Source: Rhodanobacter sp. (GTDB lineage: Bacteria; Pseudomonadota; Gammaproteobacteria; Xanthomonadales; Rhodanobacteraceae). From it: a stretch of 64,000 nt of DNA. Below, in pieces: positions 16,723-26,113 of the stretch. Each line of letters opens with the position of its first letter. The first letter of the stretch is position 1. The stretch spans positions 2,787,562 to 2,851,561 of the forward strand of contig AP031382.1 in the NCBI GenBank assembly GCA_040371205.1, read 5' to 3'. The translations under genes and the position numbers were made by a program. The notes beneath the pieces were generated by a model that was not told the origin of the DNA, made no database searches, and saw only the letters and a list, made by a program, of their open reading frames with translations.

Positions 16723-18525
16723 GAGCCTCCGGCCCCCATCTCTTTCACAGACATATGAGTAACCTGTCAAAAGTACGCCCAAGTGTCGCCTGTCACTCGA
16801 TGCACTCATCACGGCAGCAGGCACCGTCGTGGCCGAGACTGAAAGATCTACCACTCTTTCATTTTTGGAAACTCCAAATGGAACTTGTTCACTTTGCCCA
16901 GGAAGTAACCTGATTTCGGCATTCGAAGCAGAATCTTGAACTCTCAAAGTACGCGCCGGAAAGTTTGCAGGCAAATAAACTTGGGCGACAAGATCGCAAT
17001 GACATGCAGGAATTAGCATGCGCGCATGCCCCTCCATCCACGTACTATCCCCTTCACTCAAGTACCAGCCTTTCAAAAGCTTCACACCATCATTTCTGCA
17101 TTCTTCAGACTTCAACTTTGAATACAAAGAAAATCCATGATTACGCATTACCTGATCTCCTCGTCGCGCATTATCCAGCGGCGACTGCAACAAATTAGCA
17201 GCCGCCTGATCAGGAACTCCATTCAACAATGCCTCATTCATTGCTTTGAACGTCAATGCACGATATGGCGCTATCCTCCACTCCTGCTTGTAATTAAGAT
17301 ATTGCCCTGCACCAACAACAAAGCAAAGCACTATAAATCCAGTCAACGTTCCCTTGGATTCTCTCACATTTGCTCGAATCAAATTCTCAAACCAAAGCCA
17401 AATCAAGCCCACGCCAAAAAGCATGATATCCATGTAATAGCGCGACGCCATGACCGCGCCGGGACCATCATGACCCCGCGCGACACTCACCGAAAATGCC
17501 GTGAAAAAGCCGTACGCCATCAAATAGAAAGGGAGCACCGAATAAGCACCCAGCGCATTACGGCGAAATCGAGAAAGCGTCAAGACAACAGCTGCCACAA
17601 ACATACTTGCGCCAATTAATTTTGGAAGTGCGGGAAAAGTTGTGAAATAACTGTGCATTACATCTTGATCAACCACCACAGATCCAAGCGCGTAAAATAC
17701 AAGTCCAGGGATATGAATCAAGGCCGCGGACTTTGCACTCGCCGGACTTCCACCAAAGCCGACGAGACTTGCGACGACATATACAGCCTGAGCAATTAGC
17801 AATGCTATTAACGGAAGAAATTTAGCAGCCGACCTTCGCCAGCCCCCTTGTTTGAACAAACCAATCATTTCAATTGCACTAGCAACCATTACAGCGGCCA
17901 CAAAAGCATATGACCATCCCATGGCCACAAACAAAACGATAACAGGCCCAGCTGAAATTAATCCGAGGCCAGCTATCCATGCGACTCGACGATTAAGAAC
18001 CGCACGCAGATACCAAGAATAGGCAGAAAAATAAATCACAAACAGCAGATTCTTTACCCATAGTGCAAAGCCCAAATCATTCGTAAAGAGTTCAAAGCCC
18101 GCACGACCAAAACAGATCGCTGCAATCAAAATTAAAATGGCCGTTTGAAACACCAAATCGGCCAGCGTTTTTCTTTCCTCTCGGACAGTCGAAACAAAAT
18201 TCGACAACAAAATCAGCGCCAATAACGCCACGACCACGCCAGTGGCTCTATTGGCTAAAATGATGTCAAGCGAAAAAAATTTGGTATTTCCAAGCAAGAT
18301 CAGCTGAAAGATAAACCCAAGATGCTGCCCCTGCCTCCAGTACTCCCAAAACGACATGCGCCCCGACAGCCATTGCTCAAGCTGGTACACCAACCTCAAC
18401 GTATCCATGAATGGAGCATCAGGGTTAGCACGCGTCACATATGCCTGATGAGCAATTAAAAAACAGGCAACAATCACCAAGGAAATCAGATGCCCTGCGA
18501 CACTTTTGTCTTTTATGATCTTCAT
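16720..18525 (-). CDS. Polytopic membrane protein, putative GT-C glycosyltransferase
   Basis: A 601-residue protein with roughly 10-12 membrane segments in the first 410 residues and a soluble, probably periplasmic, C-terminal domain of about 190 residues containing several cysteines. The loop after the first membrane helix reads TRANPDAPFMDTLRLVYQLE; an acidic first loop is typical of GT-C enzymes that use polyprenyl-phosphate sugars, such as GtrC-type O-antigen-modifying transferases. No known family is recognised with certainty. The gene is clearly AT-rich compared with the rest of the window, indicating recent acquisition. It lies wholly inside two perfect 32-bp inverted repeats, whose left copy contains its stop codon. 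Only 50 bp separate its start from the right repeat, so its promoter is short or outside. With the GtrB- and GtrA-like genes nearby it could complete a gtrABC-like set, but it is transcribed in the opposite direction. Confidence 0.65.
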   Translation of the reverse strand: MKIIKDKSVAGHLISLVIVACFLIAHQAYVTRANPDAPFMDTLRLVYQLEQWLSGRMSFWEYWRQGQHLGFIFQLILLGNTKFFSLDIILANRATGVVVALLALILLSNFVSTVREERKTLADLVFQTAILILIAAICFGRAGFELFTNDLGFALWVKNLLFVIYFSAYSWYLRAVLNRRVAWIAGLGLISAGPVIVLFVAMGWSYAFVAAVMVASAIEMIGLFKQGGWRRSAAKFLPLIALLIAQAVYVVASLVGFGGSPASAKSAALIHIPGLVFYALGSVVVDQDVMHSYFTTFPALPKLIGASMFVAAVVLTLSRFRRNALGAYSVLPFYLMAYGFFTAFSVSVARGHDGPGAVMASRYYMDIMLFGVGLIWLWFENLIRANVRESKGTLTGFIVLCFVVGAGQYLNYKQEWRIAPYRALTFKAMNEALLNGVPDQAAANLLQSPLDNARRGDQVMRNHGFSLYSKLKSEECRNDGVKLLKGWYLSEGDSTWMEGHARMLIPACHCDLVAQVYLPANFPARTLRVQDSASNAEIRLLPGQSEQVPFGVSKNERVVDLSVSATTVPAAVMSASSDRRHLGVLLTGYSYVCERDGGRRL

Positions 18526-18575
18526 GCTTCAAATGCTCGAGAGTAAATTTCATGCAAAATTTCAAATCGCATAGT

Positions 18576-18607
18576 TAAGGATCATCTGATCAATCGCCGC
18601 CCAGCAG
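18576..18607 (-). repeat. Right copy of the perfect 32-bp inverted repeat
   Basis: Exact reverse complement of 16691-16722, starting TAAGGATCATCTGATCAATC and ending CGCCGCCCAGCAG on the plus strand. Sequences outside the two copies are unrelated and show no obvious target-site duplication. The internal dyad is at 18580-18591. Confidence 0.9.
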
Positions 18608-18671
18608 CTTCTGCGTGTGATTAAGCGCGCTACGCGCACGCTTTTCTTCGCCAAACCCGTGGCCTTTTACG

Positions 18672-18700
18672 CCGCAGGGGCTCCACGGAGCCCCCTGCGG
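18672..18700. terminator. GC-rich hairpin downstream of the IS5 transposase
   Basis: CCGCAGGGGCTCC and GGAGCCCCCTGCGG pair with a single bulged base around an AC loop. It lies just after the stop of the minus-strand transposase and may act as its terminator or protect it from read-through. No T-run is present, so the terminator reading is tentative. Confidence 0.4.
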
Positions 18701-18711
18701 ACGCAGTCATC

Positions 18712-19695
18712 CTACGTTGCCTGCAACAACGTCCTGCGTGCCATCCACAGATTCACCAGCGCGAACAGCGTCGTCACCTGCGCACCGTTCTTCGCTAGCC
18801 CCTTGTAGCGCACCTTCGCGTAGCCGAACTGCCGCTTCAGTACCCGGAACGGATGCTCCACTGCCGCGCGGATCGAGGCCTTGGCGTGTTCCAGTTGCTC
18901 GGTGATCGCACGCAGCGTGGGGTCTTCGATGGCTTTCACCGCGCTGCACCTGGCGGCAATCCAGAACTTCCGACCTCGCCTGGGTGCGCGCTTGTGCGCG
19001 CCGGTGTAACCGGCATCGCCGAACACGTGTCGCTCTGTACCGTGCAGCAGGTTCGCCACCTCGGTCACGTCCGCCACATTCGCCGCCGTGCTCACCACGG
19101 TGTGTACCAGGCCTGTGCGCTCATCCACGCCGATGTGCGCCTTCATCCCGATGTGCCACTGCTGGCCCTTCTTCGTCTGGTGCATCTCGGCATCGCGCGT
19201 CTTGCTCTTGTTCTTCGTCGAGGGCGGTGCCGCGATGATCGTGGCATCCACGATGGTGCCTTGCGACAGCTTCATGCCGTGCCGCTTCAGGTGCTCGCTC
19301 ACCGCCGCGAACAGCTCACCGGCCAAGCCGTGCTTCTCCAGCAGGTGCCGGAACTTGCACACCGTCGTCTCGTCCGGCGCACCTTCCTGGCCCAGGTCGA
19401 TGCCCACGAACCGCCGCATGGCGGCTGAGTCGTACAACGCTTCTTCCACCGCCGGATCGGACAGCGCGTACCACTGCTGCAGGAAGTGGATGCGCAACAT
19501 CCGCTCCAGACCGACCGGGCGGCGACCGCCGCCCACGGGATCCTTCGGGTAGTACGGTCCGATGACCGCGCACAGCTCCGCCCACGGCACTACCTGGTCC
19601 ATCTCGGCCAGGAACACGTCCCGGCGCGTCGGCTTGCGGTGCCGCTCGAAACGGGCGTCGTGATGCATCCACAGACTCATTTGCTTCGACGTCAT
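18712..19695 (-). CDS. IS5-family transposase, apparently intact
   Basis: A 327-residue DDE transposase. The N-terminal domain has DPVGGGRRPVGLERMLRIHF and LQQWYALSDPAVEEALYDS, typical of the IS5 subgroup. The catalytic triad is visible: Asp in GTIVDATIIAAPPSTKNKSK, Asp in HVFGDAGYTGAHKR, and Glu in AAVEHPFRVLKRQFGYAKV with the DDE-associated R and K. The frame is complete, so the element may be mobile. Its right border is near 19748; the left border between 18608 and 18711 could not be fixed because I see no clear inverted repeat there. It sits between the IR-framed GT-C gene and the 3' end of the giant methyltransferase-glycosyltransferase gene. Confidence 0.9.
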   Translation of the reverse strand: MTSKQMSLWMHHDARFERHRKPTRRDVFLAEMDQVVPWAELCAVIGPYYPKDPVGGGRRPVGLERMLRIHFLQQWYALSDPAVEEALYDSAAMRRFVGIDLGQEGAPDETTVCKFRHLLEKHGLAGELFAAVSEHLKRHGMKLSQGTIVDATIIAAPPSTKNKSKTRDAEMHQTKKGQQWHIGMKAHIGVDERTGLVHTVVSTAANVADVTEVANLLHGTERHVFGDAGYTGAHKRAPRRGRKFWIAARCSAVKAIEDPTLRAITEQLEHAKASIRAAVEHPFRVLKRQFGYAKVRYKGLAKNGAQVTTLFALVNLWMARRTLLQAT

Positions 19696-19707
19696 CGCGT
19701 ACCATCC

Positions 19708-19748
19708 GTCCTCAGGTCGAACTTCGACCGCAGGGCAAAACAGAGAGT
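19708..19748 (-). mobile_element. Right end region of the IS5-family element
   Basis: The segment upstream of the transposase contains CTTCGACCGCAGGGCAAAAC followed by AGAGAGT. The same motif occurs at 9767-9793, which supports this being an IS end rather than host DNA. The giant gene's stop codon (19763-19765) lies only about 15 bp away. Confidence 0.55.
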
Positions 19749-19762
19749 TTCCCTAGAGACGG

Positions 19763-22700
19763 CTACGCAGATGCACCCAGCATGCGTCTCAATGCTTCTG
19801 CCATGCTCGCCGCCGAAAAATGCTCCTTGATATAACCCTGGGCTGCATTTGATGTTGCGCGCCAATGCGCATCGTTCGTCAACATATCGACCAGCGCATC
19901 GGCGATTCGCTCCGGATCATCAGATACGGGAATAGCCTCACCCAGGCCAGGCAGGCCCTGCGCCCCAGTCGTAGTCGTGGCCACGGGCACACCGTGGGCC
20001 ATTGCTTCTAGCACCTTCATCTTGACGCCCGCGCCGTAGCGCAGCGGCGCCACCACTACACGCGCGAGTCCGTACAGCATCGCCAACGTGGGGTCATCCA
20101 CATAACCCAGAACTTCGACATTGCTACTGGCAAGAGCCTTTACTTCATCGGTGGGATTGGAACCCACCAGTTGCAACCGTACATCGGGCAGGCGCGCACG
20201 AACGAGCGGCAAGATGGTCCCGACCAGCCACTGCGCCGCGTCTACATTCGGTGGATGTCCGAAACCGGCAACGAATAGAATGTCCCTGCGTTGGGCCAAA
20301 TTGATGCCTGGATCGCGTTCAATATCGCGAAAACAGTACAGCGGCACAGCCAATGCGTGAAGCGAAGGGGCCATCGAACGTACTTGAGCGGCCTCTTCCT
20401 CGGATGGATAAACAACTACGTCGCAGCGATGCCACAAATCCCGCTCGGCGCTTTCCATCGTGTCAGCTTCAATCCCATACCGATCGTCGCCGGTAGCTTG
20501 TTGTTGACGGCGCAGACGCATGAAGTGCAGGTCATGGCCAAAGTAACTTAGGCGCGCACTCGTCTGACGGCGCAATGCATCGATGTAGTGGACAGCGATA
20601 TGCGGACGACTCAGCAAAACATGATCGATCTCTGCCCCACGCTCAGCAATGAACCTGTCGAACTGTCCGACCCAGTTGTTGCCATAGATAACCTCAATCC
20701 CCATCGCCTGCAGCCGCTCCGTATAACCAGGCATGCGCCAGAGATTGTCGGGCCAGAAGATGACCTTCATACCCATGTCGATGAACTGGCGCATGAATTC
20801 AATCATGACCCGCGAGCCCGCGTCGCGATCAGGCTGCGGCACGTAATGATCGATCACTAGGATGGTCTTGGTTGGAACATTGCGCTCACGCGCCCGGGTA
20901 ACATTTTGCGCGTTGGGGTAATGGTCTCGGTTCAGCGACTCACGCCAGCACTCCAAGAACTTTTCCTTGTTCGCGACCTGATACGCCTTGATGCCAGAGT
21001 TCTCGTCGGTGCCGTGCGATATGCCTTCGTAGTGGATCACAGTAGAAAGTGGCGTGTAGTACACCCGCTTGCCCGCCGCCATAACCTTGAACGCTAGATC
21101 AGTGTCCTCGTAATAAGCCGGCACGTAACGCTCGTCAAAACGGCCGACCTGCTCGAACAACGAGCGAGGCACCAGCAGCGATGCGCCCGAACAGTAATCC
21201 ACAGTACGTACATAGTTGTATTCCGGCAATGCTGGATCCTGAAGCCGGCCGTAGTTCCAGCCGGATCCGTCGTTCCAAATAATGCCCCCGGCTTCCTGAA
21301 GCCTTCCGTCCGGATAGACCAGCTTCGACCCCACCATGCCGCAGTCGTCGAAGCGCGTGAACACGTCGAGCATGGCGTCCAGCCAGCCGGACGTCACTTC
21401 GGTGTCGTTGTTGAGGAAGTAAAGGTACTCGCCCCGGGCCATGCCGGCTGCGCGGTTGCATGAGCGGATGAAACCCAGGTTCTGCGGATTGACCTCGTAG
21501 CGCAGGCCCGCGACAGAAAAGAGCGCCTGCATGTCCGCATCTCCGGACGCATCCTCAGCCACCAGGATCTCGATCTCGACTGCAGGCATGTTCGCCTGAA
21601 TCGAGCGCAGGCAAGCTGCGGTGTAGTCCAGGCGGCCGTAGGTCGGGATGATGATACTGACCAAGGGGCGGGGCGCGTCGGGAAACGCGAGGCCTTCCAG
21701 TATCCGCATAGCCTCCGGCGCACTGGGGACTTGGAGCTGGGCAATCGCGCGCTGTGACTCTTCTGCTTTGCGCATGAGCCATTTCTTGGCACCACCCCTG
21801 ATTGGGCTCAGCCAACCGGCACGCGCCAGCGGGCTGCCACGCAGCGACGCCACCACGCCAGACCAGTCTCCTCGCACTAGCCGGCTCGTGAATCGCAGGG
21901 GTTTCGTCAATCGCCACGAATGGGAACGCACCAGCGCATCGTTCTGCTGGCGCAGCTGCTGAATTTCGTCGCGCAGGCTGCGGATGATTTCCTGCACGTT
22001 CCGTTCGTGTCGAGCATGCAGCTTGACTGACTCAAGCTGTTCGGTGAGCTTGCCTTCGAGGGAGGAGAGTTGCTCCCTAAGCAAGCGGTTTTCGTCACGA
22101 CGAGCCGCGATCTCATCCATAAGCGTGGCGTGGCGTGCAAACAGGCTGGCGCTCAGCGAGTCGCTTTCTTCATGGCGAGTGTCACCCAACAGGCTCGCGC
22201 CCAACCGATCGAGCTTTTGCTCGATTCCCCTGGCCCACTGCTCCATTTCCCCCTGCTCCTGTTCAAGGCTTACAACACTCGCAAGTGTATTCTCAAGCTC
22301 GCCTAACGCAAGAATGAGTCGTCTGTCACGGTCCCGCAATGCCGATTTGTGCTCGCCAACTTCTTCCTTCTCGATGGCCAATTCGCGAGACAACTCCACG
22401 ATTCGGGTCCGATAGCCCTCGCACTCGGCCCTGGCGCGCAGTGCCTCGTCGCGCTCACGGGCCGTGGCCGTCAGGGCTTCGGCAAGTTGATCGTGCAGGA
22501 ACCTGATCTTCGTCAGCAACACCTGCTGCTCAGCGTCGAACCGCTGTTGATCCTCCTGGGCGCGCAGCCTTCCCTGCCTGATCTGCTCCTGCGCCGAACG
22601 GAGATCGTCTTCCAAGGCCTGGGTATCGCCGAGTTGAATCTCCAAGCGTTCGACACGCTCACCCGCCCGCGCAAGCTCTTCATCCAGGCTCTTGGCCCAA

Positions 22701-23713
22701 ACAGCCACTTTTTCGTGCTCCGCCAGGGCAACGGCGTGCGTCTCACGGAGGGAGCCCAGTTCCTGATCCAGCTTTTTTGCCCACCCGGCAAACTCTTCCT
22801 TTTCGGCCTGCAAACGCTTGACGTGCTGGCCAGCGACTTCCAACTCCCCGTCCAGGGACTTGGCCCAGTTCACCGCGCCGGCGTGCTCGTCGACCAGCTT
22901 CCCGTATCGGTCCTGCAGCGACGCAAGTTCACCGTTGAGCCCCGTCGCCCAGCGAGCTACTTCGCGGTGGTGGGTATAAAGATCCTCGGCCTCGGAAAAC
23001 AGCACCGACGGCTGCAATTGGGCGGCAATACCGTCATCCACGGCGCCGGTGACGGCGATGAAGTAGACGGGATCAGCCAGTGATGCAGCGCGTTCGACAA
23101 CCTCCGAACCGGTATCCGTCAGTGCGTGAAGGGACCGGATGCTTTCGTCGCTGTGCAGGCCGAAGATCGAGGAACCGACAGCCAATCTCTGCCCGAAATA
23201 CACCACCCGATCGAATTTCTCCTTCAGCACCGCGTCGAATTCGTTGAAATCGAGTTCCTTGACGTGGAATTCGTTGTGATGGCCCGCAAGGTCGGTATAG
23301 ACGACACGGTTCGGCGAAGAAATCACCAATATTCCATCGGGACGCAGAACCCGGCGGATCTCGCTGACCATTTCGCTGTGGCGGTCATGGTGTTCGATGG
23401 TCTCGAACGAGATCACGACGTCGACGCTGTCGTCGGACAAGGGAATCCTGGCCGCATCGCCACGGAGAAATTCGAGCCCGGGAATGTCGCGGTACTGAGC
23501 CCTGGCATGCAGGACCGCCTCGTCCGAAATATCCACGCCAGTGACGGAACGCGCTCCGCGCGCGAGCATGGCGCTGCCGTAGCCCTCGCCACAAGCGATG
23601 TCCAGCACATCTTTTCCGCTGACCAACGGAGCACACCAGGCGTAGCGGTGCAGGTGCTCGTGCCTGATCTCGCCGGCCTCAGTGGGCACGTAACGCTCGC
23701 CCGTAAACTTCAT
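19763..23713 (-). CDS. Giant fusion: SAM methyltransferase, long coiled coil, GT2 and GT4 glycosyltransferases
   Basis: 1316 residues. About 1-225: class I SAM-dependent methyltransferase with [18 protein letters not shown] (motif I at 35-50), a following acidic VTGVDIS and [10 protein letters not shown]. About 240-600: a long predicted coiled coil, containing WAxxLxxEL repeats with Trp at 255, 283, 311 and 339, exactly 28 residues apart. About 684-920: GT2 domain ([52 protein letters not shown]). About 950-1316: GT4 domain ([34 protein letters not shown]). The ATG overlaps the wzt stop by 4 bp (ATGA), so translation is coupled to the ABC exporter. In E. coli O8/O9a, WbdD is a methyltransferase with a coiled-coil ruler that caps the chain and sets its length before Wzt recognition; an analogous role is inferred here, with GTs added and no kinase domain seen. 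The domain calls are firm, the function is inferred. Confidence 0.85.
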   Translation of the reverse strand: MKFTGERYVPTEAGEIRHEHLHRYAWCAPLVSGKDVLDIACGEGYGSAMLARGARSVTGVDISDEAVLHARAQYRDIPGLEFLRGDAARIPLSDDSVDVVISFETIEHHDRHSEMVSEIRRVLRPDGILVISSPNRVVYTDLAGHHNEFHVKELDFNEFDAVLKEKFDRVVYFGQRLAVGSSIFGLHSDESIRSLHALTDTGSEVVERAASLADPVYFIAVTGAVDDGIAAQLQPSVLFSEAEDLYTHHREVARWATGLNGELASLQDRYGKLVDEHAGAVNWAKSLDGELEVAGQHVKRLQAEKEEFAGWAKKLDQELGSLRETHAVALAEHEKVAVWAKSLDEELARAGERVERLEIQLGDTQALEDDLRSAQEQIRQGRLRAQEDQQRFDAEQQVLLTKIRFLHDQLAEALTATARERDEALRARAECEGYRTRIVELSRELAIEKEEVGEHKSALRDRDRRLILALGELENTLASVVSLEQEQGEMEQWARGIEQKLDRLGASLLGDTRHEESDSLSASLFARHATLMDEIAARRDENRLLREQLSSLEGKLTEQLESVKLHARHERNVQEIIRSLRDEIQQLRQQNDALVRSHSWRLTKPLRFTSRLVRGDWSGVVASLRGSPLARAGWLSPIRGGAKKWLMRKAEESQRAIAQLQVPSAPEAMRILEGLAFPDAPRPLVSIIIPTYGRLDYTAACLRSIQANMPAVEIEILVAEDASGDADMQALFSVAGLRYEVNPQNLGFIRSCNRAAGMARGEYLYFLNNDTEVTSGWLDAMLDVFTRFDDCGMVGSKLVYPDGRLQEAGGIIWNDGSGWNYGRLQDPALPEYNYVRTVDYCSGASLLVPRSLFEQVGRFDERYVPAYYEDTDLAFKVMAAGKRVYYTPLSTVIHYEGISHGTDENSGIKAYQVANKEKFLECWRESLNRDHYPNAQNVTRARERNVPTKTILVIDHYVPQPDRDAGSRVMIEFMRQFIDMGMKVIFWPDNLWRMPGYTERLQAMGIEVIYGNNWVGQFDRFIAERGAEIDHVLLSRPHIAVHYIDALRRQTSARLSYFGHDLHFMRLRRQQQATGDDRYGIEADTMESAERDLWHRCDVVVYPSEEEAAQVRSMAPSLHALAVPLYCFRDIERDPGINLAQRRDILFVAGFGHPPNVDAAQWLVGTILPLVRARLPDVRLQLVGSNPTDEVKALASSNVEVLGYVDDPTLAMLYGLARVVVAPLRYGAGVKMKVLEAMAHGVPVATTTTGAQGLPGLGEAIPVSDDPERIADALVDMLTNDAHWRATSNAAQGYIKEHFSAASMAEALRRMLGASA

Positions 23714-25107
23714 GTGCTCGCCTCGATGCGCTCGATGACGATGGCCTGCATCGGAATGCCCACCAAGCCATGCCGCATAGTGCTCTCTCTGGCCTTGAAC
23801 GCGAGTGCGTCATGGATCCAATGCTGTTGCGTGTGATCTTCCTGTGTCCCGGTGGCCAATGCTACATCGATCGAATAGTCGCCGCTGGGCAGGATGGGCA
23901 CGCGGAAGCGGAAACGCGCGCGCAGCCGATCTCCAGGCTCAGTCTGGATCGGCGCGTCCCTATAAGCGATGTAAGTGTTGTCGCCAAAGAGGCGCTGACC
24001 TAGGCGGTCCTTGATGTAGAAACCGAAGATGGGTCGGCTCGATGGTTCGATGACGTCCGCCTCAATGTCCAGATCGATCAGTTCGCCACCGTAGGTCAGC
24101 TGACATTGGCCGCCGCTTTCGTCACGCAGACACACGTTTCGAATACGCAACGTTCCTGCGCCGAACTCGGAGTCGATGCAAGCCTCGTCAAACTCGAAAA
24201 TCTCCACCAGATTCCGCTGGGCCTTGCCGTTCAGGATGTCGATACGCGAGTCGATGACGTCGTGCGTCCCGCCGCTGGTGCCTCCCTCGACATTCTTCGC
24301 CGCGGCAACGCGCAATGCGACTTTCTGCCCCAAGGAATCGCGATCCGCGGCGTGCTGAACGGCCAGGTACTGTTCGACCACATCCCGTGCCGCTCCGTCC
24401 ATCACCATTTGGCCCGAATCCAGCCAAATGGCCCGGTCGCACAGATTGAGCACCGCCCCCGTATCGTGACTGACGAAAAGCAACGTCCCGCGCTGCTGGA
24501 AATCACGCAGGTACCGCATGCACTTCTGCGTGAAGCGCACATCGCCCACGCTCAGCGCTTCGTCGATGATCAGTGTCTCGGCGTCTACGTGGGCGGCAAT
24601 CGCGAACGCCAAGCGCACGTACATACCACTGGAATAGGTTTTGACCGGCTGGTCGATGAAGTTGCCGATGTCGGCGAATTCCACGATTGCGTTGAAACGC
24701 CGGCGCAACTCGTCCTCGGCGATGCCATAGAGCAGGCCACTCAGGAAGATGTTTTCCTTGCCCGTGAATTCGGGATTGAAGCCTGCCCCCAATTCGAGCA
24801 AGGCGGCGATTCGGCCAGGTACCCGAACGGACCCTTCGGTCGGATGCAGGGTGCCGCATACCATCTGCAGAAGCGTGGATTTGCCGGAACCATTGCGACC
24901 AATGATGCCAACGGTCTCTCCGCGCCGTACGCTGAAGCTGACGTCTCTAAGCGCCCAGAACTCATCGAAGTACCGGCGCTCGCTCCGGCCAATGGCCCTC
25001 CAAAGGCGCGGCAAGATCATCTGCCTTAGACGATCGGTGGGTTCTGCGTAGATCTCGTAGCGCTTGCTCAGACCCTCGACGCAGATGCTCAGGTCATTAG
25101 AGGACAT
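23710..25107 (-). CDS. wzt: O-antigen ABC exporter ATPase Wzt with C-terminal carbohydrate-binding domain
   Basis: 465 residues from the ATG at 25107. The ABC domain has Walker [21 protein letters not shown], signature [14 protein letters not shown], Walker [13 protein letters not shown] and the H-loop FVSHDTGAV. The enlarged C-terminal domain (about residues 285-465) resembles the Wzt-C beta-sandwich that in E. coli O9a and O8 binds the modified non-reducing end of the finished O-polysaccharide: see [37 protein letters not shown] and [20 protein letters not shown]. The start overlaps the wzm stop by 11 bp; the stop overlaps the methyltransferase-fusion start. This marks the locus as an ABC-transporter-dependent, not Wzy-dependent, O-antigen system. 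Confidence 0.93.
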   Translation of the reverse strand: MSSNDLSICVEGLSKRYEIYAEPTDRLRQMILPRLWRAIGRSERRYFDEFWALRDVSFSVRRGETVGIIGRNGSGKSTLLQMVCGTLHPTEGSVRVPGRIAALLELGAGFNPEFTGKENIFLSGLLYGIAEDELRRRFNAIVEFADIGNFIDQPVKTYSSGMYVRLAFAIAAHVDAETLIIDEALSVGDVRFTQKCMRYLRDFQQRGTLLFVSHDTGAVLNLCDRAIWLDSGQMVMDGAARDVVEQYLAVQHAADRDSLGQKVALRVAAAKNVEGGTSGGTHDVIDSRIDILNGKAQRNLVEIFEFDEACIDSEFGAGTLRIRNVCLRDESGGQCQLTYGGELIDLDIEADVIEPSSRPIFGFYIKDRLGQRLFGDNTYIAYRDAPIQTEPGDRLRARFRFRVPILPSGDYSIDVALATGTQEDHTQQHWIHDALAFKARESTMRHGLVGIPMQAIVIERIEAST

Positions 25108-25921
25108 CGGCGAACCCCTTGCGTGTGCGCTCGAACCACACAAATGCCAACCACGCAAACAGGCACGAGCAGACCGAGTAACCCATGAGCAGCAACCAAT
25201 TGGGTAGCCGACCCCAAACCAGCACATCCTGGGAAGACTCCACGATGATGGTTAGCGGATTCAGCAGCATAAAGTGCCGGTATTGCGCAGGGATCGTGGT
25301 GCGCGGATACATGATCGGGGCCGTGAACATCATTGCCACGGTTATGATGCCGACCGCTTGCTTCAAATCGCGCAGGAACACACCCAGCGATGCAAACAGC
25401 CACATGGTGCCCGCAAGAAACGGTACGAAACAGGCCAATACGACAGGGAACAGCACCACGGTCCAGGGTACGGACCTATCCGCGAACAGGGATATGACTA
25501 ACAACACCAGGGTCGATACAGCCAGATGAAACAGCGCGGAACCTAGCGTGCTCCATGGCAAGGTCTCCAGCGGGAAAACTACCTTCTTGACGAAATTGGT
25601 ATTTTCCACAATCAACATCGGCGAACGATTCGCGCACTCGGCAAACATGGCATTGATGTTGAGCCCGGCGAACAGAATCACCACGAATTCCGCATGGCCA
25701 CCGGCCGGACCAACCCACCGCGACTTGAAGATGTAGCCGAACACAAATCCATAAATGGCCAACATCAGCAGCGGATTGAAGAAGGACCACAGGAGGCCGA
25801 TAAACGAGCCTCGATAGCGGCCAATCACATCGCGCTTGGCCATCTGCAACACGAGCGCGAAATGACGAAATAGCGCACGATAAGGCGCGGTCGGATCAGA
25901 GAGGCGGTAACCTGAGATCAT
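25097..25921 (-). CDS. wzm: O-antigen ABC exporter permease Wzm
   Basis: 274 residues with about six membrane helices, an ABC-2-type permease. Motifs of the polysaccharide exporter family are visible: GRYRGSFIGLLWSFFNPLLM, the FAGLNINAMFAEC region, LPWSTLGSALFHLAVSTLVL, GVFLRDLKQAVGIITVAMMF, TAPIMYPRTTIPAQYRHFML and LNPLTIIVESSQDVLVWGR. It is the first gene of a tightly coupled minus-strand operon wzm-wzt-giant fusion. The stop of metB, on the same strand, lies 192 bp upstream, so the operon promoter is either in 25922-26113 or shared with metB. No JUMPstart/ops element was found there. Confidence 0.93.
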   Translation of the reverse strand: MISGYRLSDPTAPYRALFRHFALVLQMAKRDVIGRYRGSFIGLLWSFFNPLLMLAIYGFVFGYIFKSRWVGPAGGHAEFVVILFAGLNINAMFAECANRSPMLIVENTNFVKKVVFPLETLPWSTLGSALFHLAVSTLVLLVISLFADRSVPWTVVLFPVVLACFVPFLAGTMWLFASLGVFLRDLKQAVGIITVAMMFTAPIMYPRTTIPAQYRHFMLLNPLTIIVESSQDVLVWGRLPNWLLLMGYSVCSCLFAWLAFVWFERTRKGFADVL

Positions 25922-26113
25922 TTAATTTTGTCTGTCCCTAAAACTTGCGGAGTCAGCTGCCTGGAGCACAACAGGTTTTCATTTCGGGGCGTCGCGGCGC
26001 CGGATTCCGTAGAGGCCGCCTGGATCCTGGCAGATCGCAATATTTGTCGCGCACTGCCCAGCAAGCCCTTTGACGCGTTCCAGCCCTGAATCGAGCGGCC
26101 GGTGTGACCCCTG

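Noticed and set aside
18672-18700. Hairpin considered as an integron attC site
   Set aside because: Too short, no conserved R-box core sites, and no integrase or cassette array; better explained as an IS-associated terminator.
25890-25925. GGCGGTA sequence near the wzm start that resembles part of the ops/JUMPstart element
   Set aside because: It is on the wrong strand for the wzm operon and lies inside the coding region; no other JUMPstart features found.
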